A stretch of 64,000 nt of DNA from Devosia sp. (GCF_028290625.1 NZ_JAQGJM010000027.1:223647-287646), one strand, 5' to 3'; shown: positions 43,284 through 52,566, numbered from the stretch's first letter. Program-made: numbers and translations. The notes: generated from the sequence alone by a model not told the origin.

Positions 43284-43352
43284 AAGGCGCGGTTGTGGGT
43301 GGGAGAACATGTGCCACCGCAGGCGTGTTCAATCCCCTCGGGGTGAGGGCGT

Positions 43353-45005
43353 CTATTCGTCGACGGACTGGCTTTCGCGTGGCGCGGTGAGCGTCGAAAC
43401 CGGTGGCGTCGTATCGCCACCCAGTTCGGACAACTTCGCCTGCAATTCCTTCATCACCCGCAACTTGTCGACATCGCTGGCGGTGTTCAGCCGCTGGCTG
43501 AGACGGATGGTGAAATCGGCGAACTGGTTGTGCCAATCGGTGGCCATCTGCGCCGGATCGATGCGCGGCGTCGCAGGATGAATGACCGCCGCAATGCCGT
43601 TGGCGCGCAGTTCGAAAAAGTCATCGAGCTGGGGTAACACTACCTGGTCGCCGGCGAGACCGCTGGTCACCAAAGCGGCGCGCAGGGCGGTGCGCTCCTC
43701 GTCCTCGCCATGAGTGAGGAAGATGGCGCCATGAGCAGGTAGGCGCTCCTTGATCCAGGCCATCAGCTCGGAATGATCGGCATGGGCAGAGTAGTTGCCC
43801 ATGGAGCGAATGCGGGCGCGCACCGGCACCAGCGTACCGTGGATGCGGACTTCCTTGGCGCCGGACTGGATGACCTGGCCCAGCGTGCCGGGGGCCTGGT
43901 AACCGACGAACAGCACCGTGGCATTGCCACGCGGCAGGTTGTTGCGCAGGTGATGCTGGATGCGGCCGGCGTCGGCCATGCCCGACGCACTCATGATGAT
44001 GGCGCCGCCACGGATGGTGTTGATCGCCTTGCTGTCCTCGACCGCCTCGATGATGCGGAAGCGCGGGTCGTTGAACAGTTCGTCGGCGCTGAGTTCGACG
44101 TCGTCGAACATCTTTGCGTATTTGCGGTAGACGCTGGTGACCTTGCTGGCCAGCGGGCTATCGAGGAATACCAGCTGGGGCGAGATTTCGCCGGTCTTGA
44201 TCAGGTAGCCGATGTCATGCAGCAATTCCTGGCTGCGCTCGACCGCGAAGGCGGGGATGACCAGGTTGCCACCACGGCGCAGGGCCTCGTTGATCTCGGT
44301 CTTGAGGCTCTCACGGCGCTGGACGAGGGTGTAATCGTCGCGTTCGCGGCCCCCATAGGTGGATTCAGACAGAATGTAGTCGAAGCCGGCGGGGCCTTCG
44401 GGCTCCTTGTAAAACACCTTTTCGTCGGGGCCGATATCGCCGGAGAACAGGATGGTGACCGGCTTGCCGTCGGTATCCATGACTTCGACTTCGACCGAGG
44501 CCGAGCCGATAATGTGGCCGGCATTCCAGTAGCGGGCGCGCACGCCGGGGCCGGGGGTGATCCATTGCGCATACCCCGTCGTCTCGCGATGCTGCAGCGC
44601 CTCGTTGGCATCCTCCAGCGTGTAGAGCGGCTTGGCGGGTTCCTCGCCGCGCCGGGCATGTTTCTTGGTTTCGCGCTCGGCCTCGCTTTCCTGGATGCTG
44701 GCGCTATCGGGCAGCAGATATTCGAGCAGGCCTGCGGTCGGCTCGGTCATCCACATCGGGCCTCTAAAGCCCTCGCGATAGAGTTTTGGCAGCAGCCCCG
44801 CATGGTCGATATGGGCGTGGGTGAGCAGCAGGAAATCGATCGCCGTGGGATCGAACGGGGTCGGCTTGAGGTTCAGGTCGCGCACCGAGCGATTGCCCTG
44901 GAACAGGCCGCAGTCGATGAGGAACTGCCCGCCGGGATGCACCACGCGATAGCAGGAGCCGGTGACGGTGCCCGCCGCGCCGTGGAAGTGCAGGGTGACG
45001 CTCAT
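43353..45005 (-). CDS. MBL-fold metallohydrolase with beta-CASP domain (RNA-processing exonuclease type)
   Basis: 550 residues. The metallo-beta-lactamase core has the zinc motif LLTHAHIDHAGLLPKL, an early HGAAGTVTGSCY and the HIIGSASVEVEV block. The middle has the beta-CASP insertion: VIPAFAVERSQELLHDIGYL, the SASGMADAGRIQHHLRNNLP motif and VLFVGYQAPGTLGQVI, then the closing histidine in GNYSAHADHSELMAWI. Such enzymes (YSH1/CPSF73-like) cleave or trim RNA. The physiological role in alphaproteobacteria is not settled. Start at ATG 45005. Confidence 0.9.
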   Translation of the reverse strand: MSVTLHFHGAAGTVTGSCYRVVHPGGQFLIDCGLFQGNRSVRDLNLKPTPFDPTAIDFLLLTHAHIDHAGLLPKLYREGFRGPMWMTEPTAGLLEYLLPDSASIQESEAERETKKHARRGEEPAKPLYTLEDANEALQHRETTGYAQWITPGPGVRARYWNAGHIIGSASVEVEVMDTDGKPVTILFSGDIGPDEKVFYKEPEGPAGFDYILSESTYGGRERDDYTLVQRRESLKTEINEALRRGGNLVIPAFAVERSQELLHDIGYLIKTGEISPQLVFLDSPLASKVTSVYRKYAKMFDDVELSADELFNDPRFRIIEAVEDSKAINTIRGGAIIMSASGMADAGRIQHHLRNNLPRGNATVLFVGYQAPGTLGQVIQSGAKEVRIHGTLVPVRARIRSMGNYSAHADHSELMAWIKERLPAHGAIFLTHGEDEERTALRAALVTSGLAGDQVVLPQLDDFFELRANGIAAVIHPATPRIDPAQMATDWHNQFADFTIRLSQRLNTASDVDKLRVMKELQAKLSELGGDTTPPVSTLTAPRESQSVDE

Positions 45006-45163
45006 TGCAGGCTCCCGGGTTGATCGGCTGTTGGTAGACTAACGCTTTGACAATACGGCGAAAGGGGGACCGCCTCGTTTTCGCGCAAATAACCGGCAGG
45101 GCGATGTCGCAACCGGGACATCTCGTTCGTCATTGAGACAATGTCACCGCAGAGGAGAGCGAA

Positions 45164-45511
45164 ATGACTTACGTGGATGGATTTGTCGCCGCCGTGCCCA
45201 AAGCCAACAAGCAGGCCTATATCGACCATGCCCGTGAAGCTGCGGAGCTGTTCAAGGAGTGGGGCGCCACGCGGATCGTCGAGACCTGGGGCGATGATGT
45301 GCCGGCGGGCAAGCAGACGGACTTCATGCGCGCCGTGGCGGCCAAGGACGATGAAGCGATCGTGTTTTCCTGGATCGAATATCCGGACAAGGCGACGCGC
45401 GACGCCGTCGGGAAGAAAATGATGACCGATGCGCGCATGCAGGCCATGAAGATGCCGTTCGACGGCGCCCGCATGATCTATGGCGGCTTCGACGCTCTAT
45501 TCGTGGCTTAG
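45164..45511 (+). CDS. DUF1428 domain protein
   Basis: 115 residues with the DUF1428 hallmarks: VDGFVAAVPKANKQAYIDHA at the start, then DDVPAGKQTDFMRAV, AIVFSWIEYPDKATRDAV and MPFDGARMIYGGFDALF at the end. AGGAGAGCG precedes ATG 45164. It is a dimeric alpha-beta barrel by family structure. Catalytic role unknown. Convergent with actR, overlapping by 4 bases. Confidence 0.87.
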   Translation: MTYVDGFVAAVPKANKQAYIDHAREAAELFKEWGATRIVETWGDDVPAGKQTDFMRAVAAKDDEAIVFSWIEYPDKATRDAVGKKMMTDARMQAMKMPFDGARMIYGGFDALFVA

Positions 45512-46059
45512 CGAGGGGCGCGTTTAGCGAGGATACGCTGCAGCGTCCGCCGGTGCATGTTCAGCCGGCGGGCGGTTTCCGACACGTTGCGGTCGCACAA
45601 CTCATAGACGCGCTGGATGTGTTCCCAGCGGACGCGATCGGCCGACATCGGATTTTCCGGCGGCTCAGGCTTGTCCTCGCCGGTGGCGAGCAGGGCATTG
45701 ATGACGTCGTCCGCGTCGGCGGGCTTGGAAAGATAATCGACCGCGCCCAGCTTCACCGCAGTGACGGCGGTGGCGATATTGCCATAGCCGGTCAGCACCA
45801 CCGCGCGGGCATCGGCGCGCTTGGTGTGCAGCGCCTGCACCACTTCGAGGCCATTGCCGTCTTCCAGGCGCAAGTCGACGACCGCATAGGCGGGTGGGCG
45901 CTCGGCGACGGCAGCAAGGCCGGCGGCGACGGTGGCGGCGATGCGCACCTCAAAGCCACGGCGCTGCATAGCGCGCTCCAGCCGTTGCAGGAATGCGGCG
46001 TCATCGTCCACCAACAGGAGGGACGGGTCGGTGGCCAGAAGCTCTTCAATCGTGCTCAT
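45508..46059 (-). CDS. actR: Redox response regulator ActR (RegA/PrrA family)
   Basis: 183 residues from ATG 46059. The receiver has LLLVDDDAAFLQRL, phosphoacceptor Asp in VVDLRLEDGNG, Thr in VVLTGYGN and Lys in DYLSKPADADD. A linker and a Fis-type helix-turn-helix end the protein: NVSETARRLNMHRRTLQRIL. The C-terminal HTH is nearly invariant in RegA/PrrA/ActR. It controls electron-transport and carbon/nitrogen fixation genes in response to redox. The kinase gene actS is upstream on the same strand, with an inverted repeat between them. Confidence 0.93.
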   Translation of the reverse strand: MSTIEELLATDPSLLLVDDDAAFLQRLERAMQRRGFEVRIAATVAAGLAAVAERPPAYAVVDLRLEDGNGLEVVQALHTKRADARAVVLTGYGNIATAVTAVKLGAVDYLSKPADADDVINALLATGEDKPEPPENPMSADRVRWEHIQRVYELCDRNVSETARRLNMHRRTLQRILAKRAPR

Positions 46060-46254
46060 GGACTTCACATAAGCGTTTGTGGCGGAAACGTCAAAATGCA
46101 GATGAACCATGGTGAACCTCCGGGGCTGTGACAGCCGATATCACAGCATTTAGGTCTGGTTTCGGACCCGGTGTCACAAGGGGCAGGATGTCGCAGAGTG
46201 GGGCAGACAGTCGGCCTGTGTTTCCGACATGCTCTATGTCCCCCGATACACCGG

Positions 46255-46330
46255 GTCATCCCCGCGAAGGCGGGGACCTCCGTTGCCAGGCACCCCAAAA
46301 AACAGAGGTCCCCGCCTTCGCGGGGATGAC
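46255..46330. repeat. 26-bp perfect inverted repeat between actS and actR
   Basis: Arms of 26 bases (46255-46280 and 46305-46330), each containing GTCATCCCCGCGAAGGCGGG, enclose a 24-base loop. It is a dispersed palindrome type common in alphaproteobacterial intergenic regions. Lying within the actS-actR gap it could reduce read-through or stabilise the actS transcript end. Confidence 0.8.
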
Positions 46331-46378
46331 CAGGTGGGGATTGGCCGTTCGGGGCAATTCGCCGATCTTGAACGGCAA

Positions 46379-47698
46379 CTACCGCATGCCCGGCTCGATC
46401 GCCGAGCGGGGCCACACAATCCGGACCTGGGCATGCCCCGCGGGATCGATGTTCTGGAAGGCTAGGCGCCCCCCGGTGCGTTCGAGCAGGGTTTTGGCGA
46501 TGAAAATGCCAAGGCCGAGCCCGCCGGGGAGATGCGCGTCACGGGCCTGCGGGTCGCGGGGGCGGCTAGTGAGGTAGGGCTCGCCCAGCCGCGCGATCAG
46601 TTCGGGGGCGAAGCCGGGACCATCGTCGGTGATGGTGACACTGATGGCAGAGCGGTCCCAGCTGGATTCGATGCGCACTGTCTGGCGGGCGAAATCGGTG
46701 GCGTTTTCGATCAGATTGCCCAGCCCATAGAGCAGGCCAACGCTGCGGTGGAAGACCGGAGGCGGGCCGGCGGCTTTTTCGGAGGCAAAGGCGATGACCT
46801 TGCCGCGCCCTTCATGGGGGCGGGCGACTTCGGCGAGCAGGTCGGTCAGCGGCACTTCGGCGAAGGGATCAGCATCGTCGGAGCCCAGATTGCGCAACTT
46901 GGCCAAGATGGCGCGGCAGCGGGCGGCTTGCTCGATGATCAGCTCGACATCGTCGGCCAGGTCGCTGCCGGCAGGCGCTTCGCCGCGCATTTCCTTGGCG
47001 GCCAGCGCGATGGTGGAGAGCGGCGTGCCCAGCTCATGCGCGGCGGCGGCGGCGAGGCCGTCCAGGGCACTCAACTGTTCGCGGCGCGACAGGGCAAGTT
47101 CGGTGGCCGCGAGGGCATCGCCGATCTGGCGGGCTTCGTGGGCGACGCGCATCGTATAGGCGGCGATGAAGACCACGCCGCAGATCAGCGACACCCAGAT
47201 GCCGATGACATAGATGCGATTGAACACCAGGGCTTCGCTGGGGTCCCAGGGCAGTGGCAGGTGGAACACCGAAAGGACCGTGGCGATCAGCGCCGCGAGC
47301 ACGCCCAGCACCACCGTAGCCTGCTGCGGCAGCGTGGTGGCCGAGACCGACACCGGGGCCAGCAGCAGAATGGCGAACGGGTTTTGCAGGCCCCCGGTCA
47401 GCGCCAGCAGGCACCCGAGTTGCAGCAGGTCATAGGCGATCTGGCCAGCGGCAAAAACCGAGGTGGGCCGGTAGGCCGAGCCGAAACGCCCCACCAGCAC
47501 GAGATTGACCCCCACCGACAGGCCGATCAGCGCCAGGCACGCCGGCAGCGGCACCGGAAAGCCCAGCCCGAAGGCCACGAACAGCACGCCAATGGTTTGT
47601 CCCCCAATGGCCAGCCAGCGCAGCAGCACCAGGGTTTCCAGGCGCAGCGGACGCCACGTGGAAGGCAGCGGCAGACCGTCGGCTTGCATTAGAGTCAC
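46379..47698 (-). CDS. actS: Redox sensor histidine kinase ActS (RegB/PrrB family)
   Basis: 439 residues. About six transmembrane segments occupy the first 190. The quinone-binding-type motif is GGLQNPFAILLLAP. The H-box is AAAAHELGTPLSTIALAAK, and the redox-box cysteine in AARCRAILAKLRNLG fits RegB's regulatory Cys. The C-terminal ATPase part has NLIENATDFARQ, TDDGPGFAPEL and GGLGLGIFIAKTLLE. GTG 47698 has GAGGA seven bases upstream; ATG 47689 is the alternative. It autophosphorylates and transfers phosphate to ActR. Confidence 0.93.
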   Translation of the reverse strand: MTLMQADGLPLPSTWRPLRLETLVLLRWLAIGGQTIGVLFVAFGLGFPVPLPACLALIGLSVGVNLVLVGRFGSAYRPTSVFAAGQIAYDLLQLGCLLALTGGLQNPFAILLLAPVSVSATTLPQQATVVLGVLAALIATVLSVFHLPLPWDPSEALVFNRIYVIGIWVSLICGVVFIAAYTMRVAHEARQIGDALAATELALSRREQLSALDGLAAAAAHELGTPLSTIALAAKEMRGEAPAGSDLADDVELIIEQAARCRAILAKLRNLGSDDADPFAEVPLTDLLAEVARPHEGRGKVIAFASEKAAGPPPVFHRSVGLLYGLGNLIENATDFARQTVRIESSWDRSAISVTITDDGPGFAPELIARLGEPYLTSRPRDPQARDAHLPGGLGLGIFIAKTLLERTGGRLAFQNIDPAGHAQVRIVWPRSAIEPGMR

Positions 47699-47858
47699 GA
47701 TTTATTCCTCATTCGAAGGCTTGCCGGGTCAGTTTTGGCGCGGCGCATAGGAAAGCCAGCAATCGATTTCAAGACCAAAAAAACCCGGGCACATGCTTGA
47801 TCCTACCCAGTACGGGGCCACTTTTGGAGAATTCGTGACTGGGAAAGAGATCAACGAA

Positions 47859-48344
47859 ATGAACACAGCGCTTATCAAACCTCAATGGTCGCCGATCACC
47901 ATCGCCTTGATGGTCATGGGCTTCATCTTCTTCTGGCCGGTTGGCTTCGTCGTGCTCGCCTACATCCTGTGGGGTGAAAAGTTCGGCGGCTCGGTTGACA
48001 AGGCCCAGGCCTATTTCAACAAGGGGCGCGACTGGTGCGCGCCCAACCGTAGCCGTCATGCCGGCTTCGGGCGTCACCACTATGCGCAGTCGTCCAGCGG
48101 CAATGCCGCCTTCGACGACTACCGCGCCGAACAGCTGCGCCGCCTTGAAGAAGAACGCGCCCGCCTCGATGCGGAAATCGAAGCCTTCCACGAGTACATG
48201 GCCAACCTCAACAAGGCCAAGGACCGCGAAGAATTCGATCGCTTCATGAACGAACGCCGCGGCGGCCGCCAGGGCTATACCGAGCCCAAGGACGACAATA
48301 ACGGCGACAACAACAATGGCTGGGGCAGCGGCGGCAACGCCTGA
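47859..48344 (+). CDS. DUF2852 family membrane protein
   Basis: 161 residues from ATG 47859 (AAAGAGA upstream). One N-terminal transmembrane helix, SPITIALMVMGFIFFWPVGF, runs into VVLAYILWGEKFGG. A charged cytoplasmic or periplasmic coiled coil follows, RAEQLRRLEEERARLDAEIE, then an Asn/Gly/Asp-rich tail. DUF2852 proteins are alphaproteobacteria-specific and of unknown function. A clear terminator follows. Confidence 0.85.
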   Translation: MNTALIKPQWSPITIALMVMGFIFFWPVGFVVLAYILWGEKFGGSVDKAQAYFNKGRDWCAPNRSRHAGFGRHHYAQSSSGNAAFDDYRAEQLRRLEEERARLDAEIEAFHEYMANLNKAKDREEFDRFMNERRGGRQGYTEPKDDNNGDNNNGWGSGGNA

Positions 48345-48400
48345 GCTTTAGTCTCCGAAGTCTCCTCCTGAGGCAGTCGTTTTCCAACGATTGATAACTG

Positions 48401-48427
48401 GGCGTCCCGCGAGGGGCGCCTTTTTTT
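48401..48427 (+). terminator. Rho-independent terminator after the DUF2852 gene
   Basis: Stem GGCGTCCC / GGGGCGCC (48401-48408, 48413-48420; one G-U pair), loop GCGA, then TTTTTTT at 48421-48427. This is the cleanest intrinsic terminator in the window. Confidence 0.85.
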
Positions 48428-48446
48428 ATGGGGTACGATGGCACGT

Positions 48447-48564
48447 CCTCGTGGTTCGAGGCTCGCAAGGGCTCGCACCTCACCATGAGGACTACTGGTA
48501 GAACGGCAATTTCCCAGCAGCCCTCATAGTGAGGTGGGAGCGCAGCGATCCTCGAACCACGAGG
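48447..48564. repeat. Nested long inverted repeat
   Basis: Outer arms CCTCGTGGTTCGAGG (48447-48461) and its perfect complement (48550-48564), with inner arms CACCTCACCATGAGG (48476-48490) and its complement with one mismatch (48522-48536). The whole can fold as a 118-base cruciform or hairpin. It belongs to a dispersed Rhizobiales repeat type. It lies between the DUF2852 terminator and the metallopeptidase gene. Confidence 0.75.
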
Positions 48565-48634
48565 GCGTGGCGCGATCCATCCCCGTCATCTTACAATGCT
48601 CCCATGATTCTCACCGGCTCCGGCCGAAGGTCCC

Positions 48635-49372
48635 GTGCCCGCAGTGTTTTTCAAAGCCAAACCAAAAATACCCACCAGCACCCAATTGGCCATCGACGGG
48701 CGCATGGTGAGCGTGGCGGTGCGCACGCATGCGCGGGCGCGCAGCTATCGGCTGTCGCTGCCCAGCAGCGGGCCGGTGCTGACGCTGCCGCCGCATGGCA
48801 AATGGGTCGAGGCGGAAGCGTTCCTGCTGCGGCACAGCAACTGGCTGGCGGCGCGGCTGAAGCGGGCGCCCGAGGCGGTTGAGTTGGGCGATGGCGGCAC
48901 GGTGCCGCTGCGCGGGGTCGTGCATCGCATCATCGGCACCGGCAAGGTGCGCGGCCGCGTGGAACTGAGCGAAGTGGATGGCGTGCCTGTGCTGCTGGTG
49001 CCCGGCGATCCGGCGCACCAGGCGCGGCGGTTGATCGATTGGCTCAAGGCCGAGGCCGCGATCGATCTCGCCGCGCGCACGGCGGTCCATGCCGAGCGGC
49101 TCGGCGTGACGGTGCGTTCGATCAAGCTGCGCAGCCAATCGAGCCGCTGGGGTTCGTGCTCGTCGACGGGCAACCTGAATTACAACTGGCGGTTGATCAT
49201 CGCGCCGCCGCGTGTGCTGGATTATGTGGCGGCCCATGAGGTGGCCCATCTGGTGGAGATGAACCATTCCGACCAGTTCTGGGCCACGGTGAAGCGGACA
49301 CTGCCCGATATGGAACGCGGGCGTGCCTGGCTCAAGGCGCATGGGCGCGAATTGATGCTGTATGGGGCCTGA
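48635..49372 (+). CDS. YgjP-like zinc metallopeptidase (DUF45/M48-type)
   Basis: 245 residues starting GTG 48635 with GAAGG upstream. The zinc motif VAAHEVAHLVEMNHSDQFW carries HExxH and the third ligand region. RSQSSRWGSCSSTGNLNYNW is the hallmark of the YgjP/DUF45 family. The N-terminal half has RSYRLSLPSSGPVLTLPPHG. It is probably cytosolic. The substrate is unknown. Confidence 0.87.
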   Translation: MPAVFFKAKPKIPTSTQLAIDGRMVSVAVRTHARARSYRLSLPSSGPVLTLPPHGKWVEAEAFLLRHSNWLAARLKRAPEAVELGDGGTVPLRGVVHRIIGTGKVRGRVELSEVDGVPVLLVPGDPAHQARRLIDWLKAEAAIDLAARTAVHAERLGVTVRSIKLRSQSSRWGSCSSTGNLNYNWRLIIAPPRVLDYVAAHEVAHLVEMNHSDQFWATVKRTLPDMERGRAWLKAHGRELMLYGA

Positions 49373-49378
49373 GAGTGG

Positions 49379-49840
49379 TCAGGCGATGGCCACAGGCCGC
49401 TGCATGAAGACGATTTTGTAGCCGTTCGCCTCCTCAGTCCCAACTTCGGCAAAACCCAGACGCGCATAGATGGCGCGGTTCCGGGTCATCAATTGGTTGG
49501 TGTAGAGGGTGAGCAGCGGCAGGCCGCCATCGCGCGCCTTGGCTTCGGCGAAAGCCAGCAATTGCCGCAGCAGGCCGCGGCCCTGAGCGTCCAGATGAAC
49601 GGCAATATTGAAAATGTGCAGCGCAGCCGGCTGTTCCTGCGTCAGCGCAATCACCGCCAGCAGCGCGTCATCGTCCTTGCAGACGAAGTTTTCGCCGCGC
49701 GCCGTCCGGGCCGCGTGATCGTCCAGCATCGGGCGCGGCTTGCCGCCGATAATGGGCACGTAATGCTGATAGGCGGCATCGATCAGATCGGCGATAGCCG
49801 GCACATCTTCCGCCTGGGCCAGTCTGATCGACACCGCCAC
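49379..49840 (-). CDS. GNAT family N-acetyltransferase
   Basis: 153 residues starting GTG 49840. It has the GNAT fold: SIRLAQAEDVPAIADLIDAA, the acetyl-CoA loop LDAQGRGLLRQLLAFAEAKA and the end NRAIYARLGFAEVGTEEA. It starts 2 bases after the PBP1A stop on the same strand, so it probably shares that transcript. The acceptor is unknown. Confidence 0.87.
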   Translation of the reverse strand: MAVSIRLAQAEDVPAIADLIDAAYQHYVPIIGGKPRPMLDDHAARTARGENFVCKDDDALLAVIALTQEQPAALHIFNIAVHLDAQGRGLLRQLLAFAEAKARDGGLPLLTLYTNQLMTRNRAIYARLGFAEVGTEEANGYKIVFMQRPVAIA

Positions 49841-49842
49841 CG

Positions 49843-52566
49843 CTAGTTCTGCTGATCGCCGAAGATCAGGTCCATCAGCGTGCGTTGCGAGCCCGGGCTT
49901 TGCTGGGGCGTCGGCTGCTGGGCGTTGGGGTCGAAACCCTGCTGCTGTTGCTGACCCACGGTTCCGGGCGGCACCAGGATTTGCTGGCCATTGGCATCAA
50001 CGCGGACGTCATAGGTTTGACCCGTATTCGGATCGACATATTGTGTCGGCTGCTGGGCCGCGTTGGGATCGACCTGGTAGCCCTGGATAACCTGGCCATT
50101 GGCATCATAAATTTGCGTATCGGGCTGGCCCGGTACCGGCTGGCCGGCGCTGGGAATAACCTGCTGGATCGGCATGCCGGTATTGGGATCGATCTGCTGG
50201 ACCGGCATGCCGGTCGCCGGATCGATCTGCTGCTGTTGCTGGACCGGAAGACCCGTGGCCGGATCGATCTGTGCCTGCGGTTGGACCAACTGGCCGGTAT
50301 TCGGGTCGATTTGCGCCTGCACCGGCTGACCCGTCGCCGGGTCGATCTGGGCATAGGGCAGGCCGGTGGCAGGATCGATCTGCTGCTGCAATTGCGCGCC
50401 GGGCTGGACGGGTTGCCCCGTGGCCGGATCGACATATTGCACCATGGGCTGGCCGGTGGCGGGGTCGATCATCGGCTGGCCGGTATTGGGATCCATGACC
50501 TGCTGGGGCACGCCCTGGCTAGGATCGGGCTGATAGGTGCCATTGGGGATCGGCCGAACCTCGAGGCCCTCATGGGCCTTGGTCATGAACTGGCTCCAGA
50601 TCGCCACCGGCACGTTGCCGCCCGACAAAGTGGTCTTGGTAGCATCGTCGTTGCCGAGCCAGACGCCGGTGACCATGTGAGAGGTATAGCCGACGAACAG
50701 GGCGTCCTTGGCTTCCTGGCTGGTGCCGGTCTTGCCGCCAAAGGTCCAGCCATTCAGGTTGGCGCCCTTGCCGGTGCCCACCTCGACGGCGGTTTCCAGC
50801 ATATCGTTCATTTCGGCCAGCACATGGGGCGCGATAACCTGGCCGGGGCCGGCCTTGCTCGCCTCATACAGCACCTTGCCATCGACGGTCTTGATCGAGG
50901 TGATCACATTGGGGATGACGCCCATGCCGCCATTGCCGAAGGGGGCGTAGGCGCTGGTGAGTTCGAGCAGATTCACTTCCTGGGTGCCCAGCGCGATCGA
51001 GGGGACCGGGGTCAGCGGGGAGGAAATGCCCATGCGGGTCGCGGTATCGATCACCACCTGGGGGGTGACGTCGATGGCCAGCCGCGCGGTGACGGTGTTG
51101 AGCGAATAGGCGAGGCCCTGGCGCAGCGTCACCGTGCCGGCATATTTGCCCGAGGCATTGCGGGGGCTCCAGCCGTTGTAATCGAACTTGGCGTCCTCGG
51201 CCAAGGTGTCGGGCGTATAGCCCTTTTCCATGGCGGCGAGGTAGACGAAGGGCTTGAAAGTGGAGCCGGGCTGGCGCTTGGCGGTGACGGCGCGGTTATA
51301 CTGGCTGGCCTGGTAATCGACACCACCCACCATGGCGCGCACGGTGCCGTCCACGTCCATGGCGACTAGCGCACCCTGCGTAAAGTGACGCTTTGGTCCC
51401 TCCGATGCTACCATTTCGCGCACGATAACCTCGGCATCCTTCTGCAGGCGCCAATCGAGCGTGGTGGAGACGATCACGTCGGTATCGACGTCCCCGATAT
51501 AGGACTGCATCAGGCTCTCGACCCAATCGGCCACATAGGATTCCGAACCCGCGACCTTGGTGCGCACGGTCTGGGACGGATCGATCTGGGCGGCAGAGGC
51601 TTCCTCGGAGGTGATGTAGCCCTCGTTGGCCATCGACTGCAGCACCAGCTTCTGGCGGGCGGCGGTAGCGGCGGGATCACCCTTGGGATTGAGCCGCGAC
51701 GGCGCCTGCAGCGAGCCGGCCAGCATGGCGGCTTCGCCAAGGGTCAGATTGCGGGCGGATTTGCCGAAATAGGTTTGGGCGGCGGCATCGATGCCGGTAG
51801 CGCCATGGCCGAAGAAGACGCGGTTGAGATAAAGCTCGAGAATCTCGTCCTTGGAATAGTTCTGTTCCAGCCAAACGGCCAGAATGGCTTCCTGCACCTT
51901 GCGGCCCAGCGTCTGGTCGGGGGTGAGAAACAGGTTCTTGGCAAGCTGCTGGGTGATGGTGGAGGCGCCGCGGGTGACCCCGCCGGCCTTGACGCTTTCC
52001 AGCGCCACCGAAGCGAGGCCGATGACGTCGACGCCGAAATGTTCGTAGAAACGCCGATCTTCGATGGAGATGAACGCCGCCGGCACATAGGCTGGCAGCT
52101 CACGCAGGGTCGTGGCTTCGCCGCCGGTCTGGCCGCGATTGGAGATCAGTTGGCCATCGGCGGCCAAAATACGGATATTGGGGGCGCGATCGGGCACCGC
52201 CCAGGTGTTGGAGGACGGCAATTGCATGCCATAATAGACCACGACGCCGATGCCCGCGAGACCAACCCAGATGCCCAGGATAAAGCCCCAATAGAGCAGG
52301 CCCATGAGCAAGCCGCCGGTGCGCGAGCGGCGCTTCCTGGGGGCCTTGCCGCGCAGCGGCTTGGCGGTGCCGCGCTTGGGGGCTTTTTTGTTGGATGGCG
52401 GTGGCGTCCCCGCGCCGCCCGAGCGTTCGTCATCGACGAAGACCCCGACCGACTGGCCCATGGAGGGTTCGACCCGATCGCGACCGCTTTTGGCTTGTGG
52501 CGCGGGCTTGCCGCCCCGCTTGGCCTGAGCGCCGACCCGGTCATCGGGGGAAATGCGAAAATCCAT
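49843..52566 (-). CDS. Penicillin-binding protein 1A with C-terminal repeat tail
   Basis: 907 residues. Basic cytoplasmic N-terminus, one span (LLYWGFILGIWVGLAGIGVV), then a glycosyltransferase-51 domain with EDRRFYEHFGVDVIG and the motif GGVTRGASTITQQLAKNLFL. The transpeptidase has SxxK in QPGSTFKPFVYLA, SxN in AYSLNTVTARL and KTG in FGGKTGTSQEAKD. After about residue 690 a Gln/Pro-rich tail contains ten copies of a DP(A/N)TG motif. ATG 52566 is preferred over TTG 52569. The first 650 residues are standard PBP1A; the tail is not. Confidence 0.93.
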   Translation of the reverse strand: MDFRISPDDRVGAQAKRGGKPAPQAKSGRDRVEPSMGQSVGVFVDDERSGGAGTPPPSNKKAPKRGTAKPLRGKAPRKRRSRTGGLLMGLLYWGFILGIWVGLAGIGVVVYYGMQLPSSNTWAVPDRAPNIRILAADGQLISNRGQTGGEATTLRELPAYVPAAFISIEDRRFYEHFGVDVIGLASVALESVKAGGVTRGASTITQQLAKNLFLTPDQTLGRKVQEAILAVWLEQNYSKDEILELYLNRVFFGHGATGIDAAAQTYFGKSARNLTLGEAAMLAGSLQAPSRLNPKGDPAATAARQKLVLQSMANEGYITSEEASAAQIDPSQTVRTKVAGSESYVADWVESLMQSYIGDVDTDVIVSTTLDWRLQKDAEVIVREMVASEGPKRHFTQGALVAMDVDGTVRAMVGGVDYQASQYNRAVTAKRQPGSTFKPFVYLAAMEKGYTPDTLAEDAKFDYNGWSPRNASGKYAGTVTLRQGLAYSLNTVTARLAIDVTPQVVIDTATRMGISSPLTPVPSIALGTQEVNLLELTSAYAPFGNGGMGVIPNVITSIKTVDGKVLYEASKAGPGQVIAPHVLAEMNDMLETAVEVGTGKGANLNGWTFGGKTGTSQEAKDALFVGYTSHMVTGVWLGNDDATKTTLSGGNVPVAIWSQFMTKAHEGLEVRPIPNGTYQPDPSQGVPQQVMDPNTGQPMIDPATGQPMVQYVDPATGQPVQPGAQLQQQIDPATGLPYAQIDPATGQPVQAQIDPNTGQLVQPQAQIDPATGLPVQQQQQIDPATGMPVQQIDPNTGMPIQQVIPSAGQPVPGQPDTQIYDANGQVIQGYQVDPNAAQQPTQYVDPNTGQTYDVRVDANGQQILVPPGTVGQQQQQGFDPNAQQPTPQQSPGSQRTLMDLIFGDQQN
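50010..50500 (-). repeat. Tandem DP(A/N)TG-type repeat region in the PBP1A gene
   Basis: The 3' end of the gene encodes ten units such as MDPNTGQP, IDPATGQP, IDPATGLP and IDPNTGMP, spaced by 6-20 Gln/Pro/Val-rich residues. The DNA is accordingly repetitive (recurring GGATCGATCTG on the plus strand). It may be prone to slippage. Confidence 0.85.
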
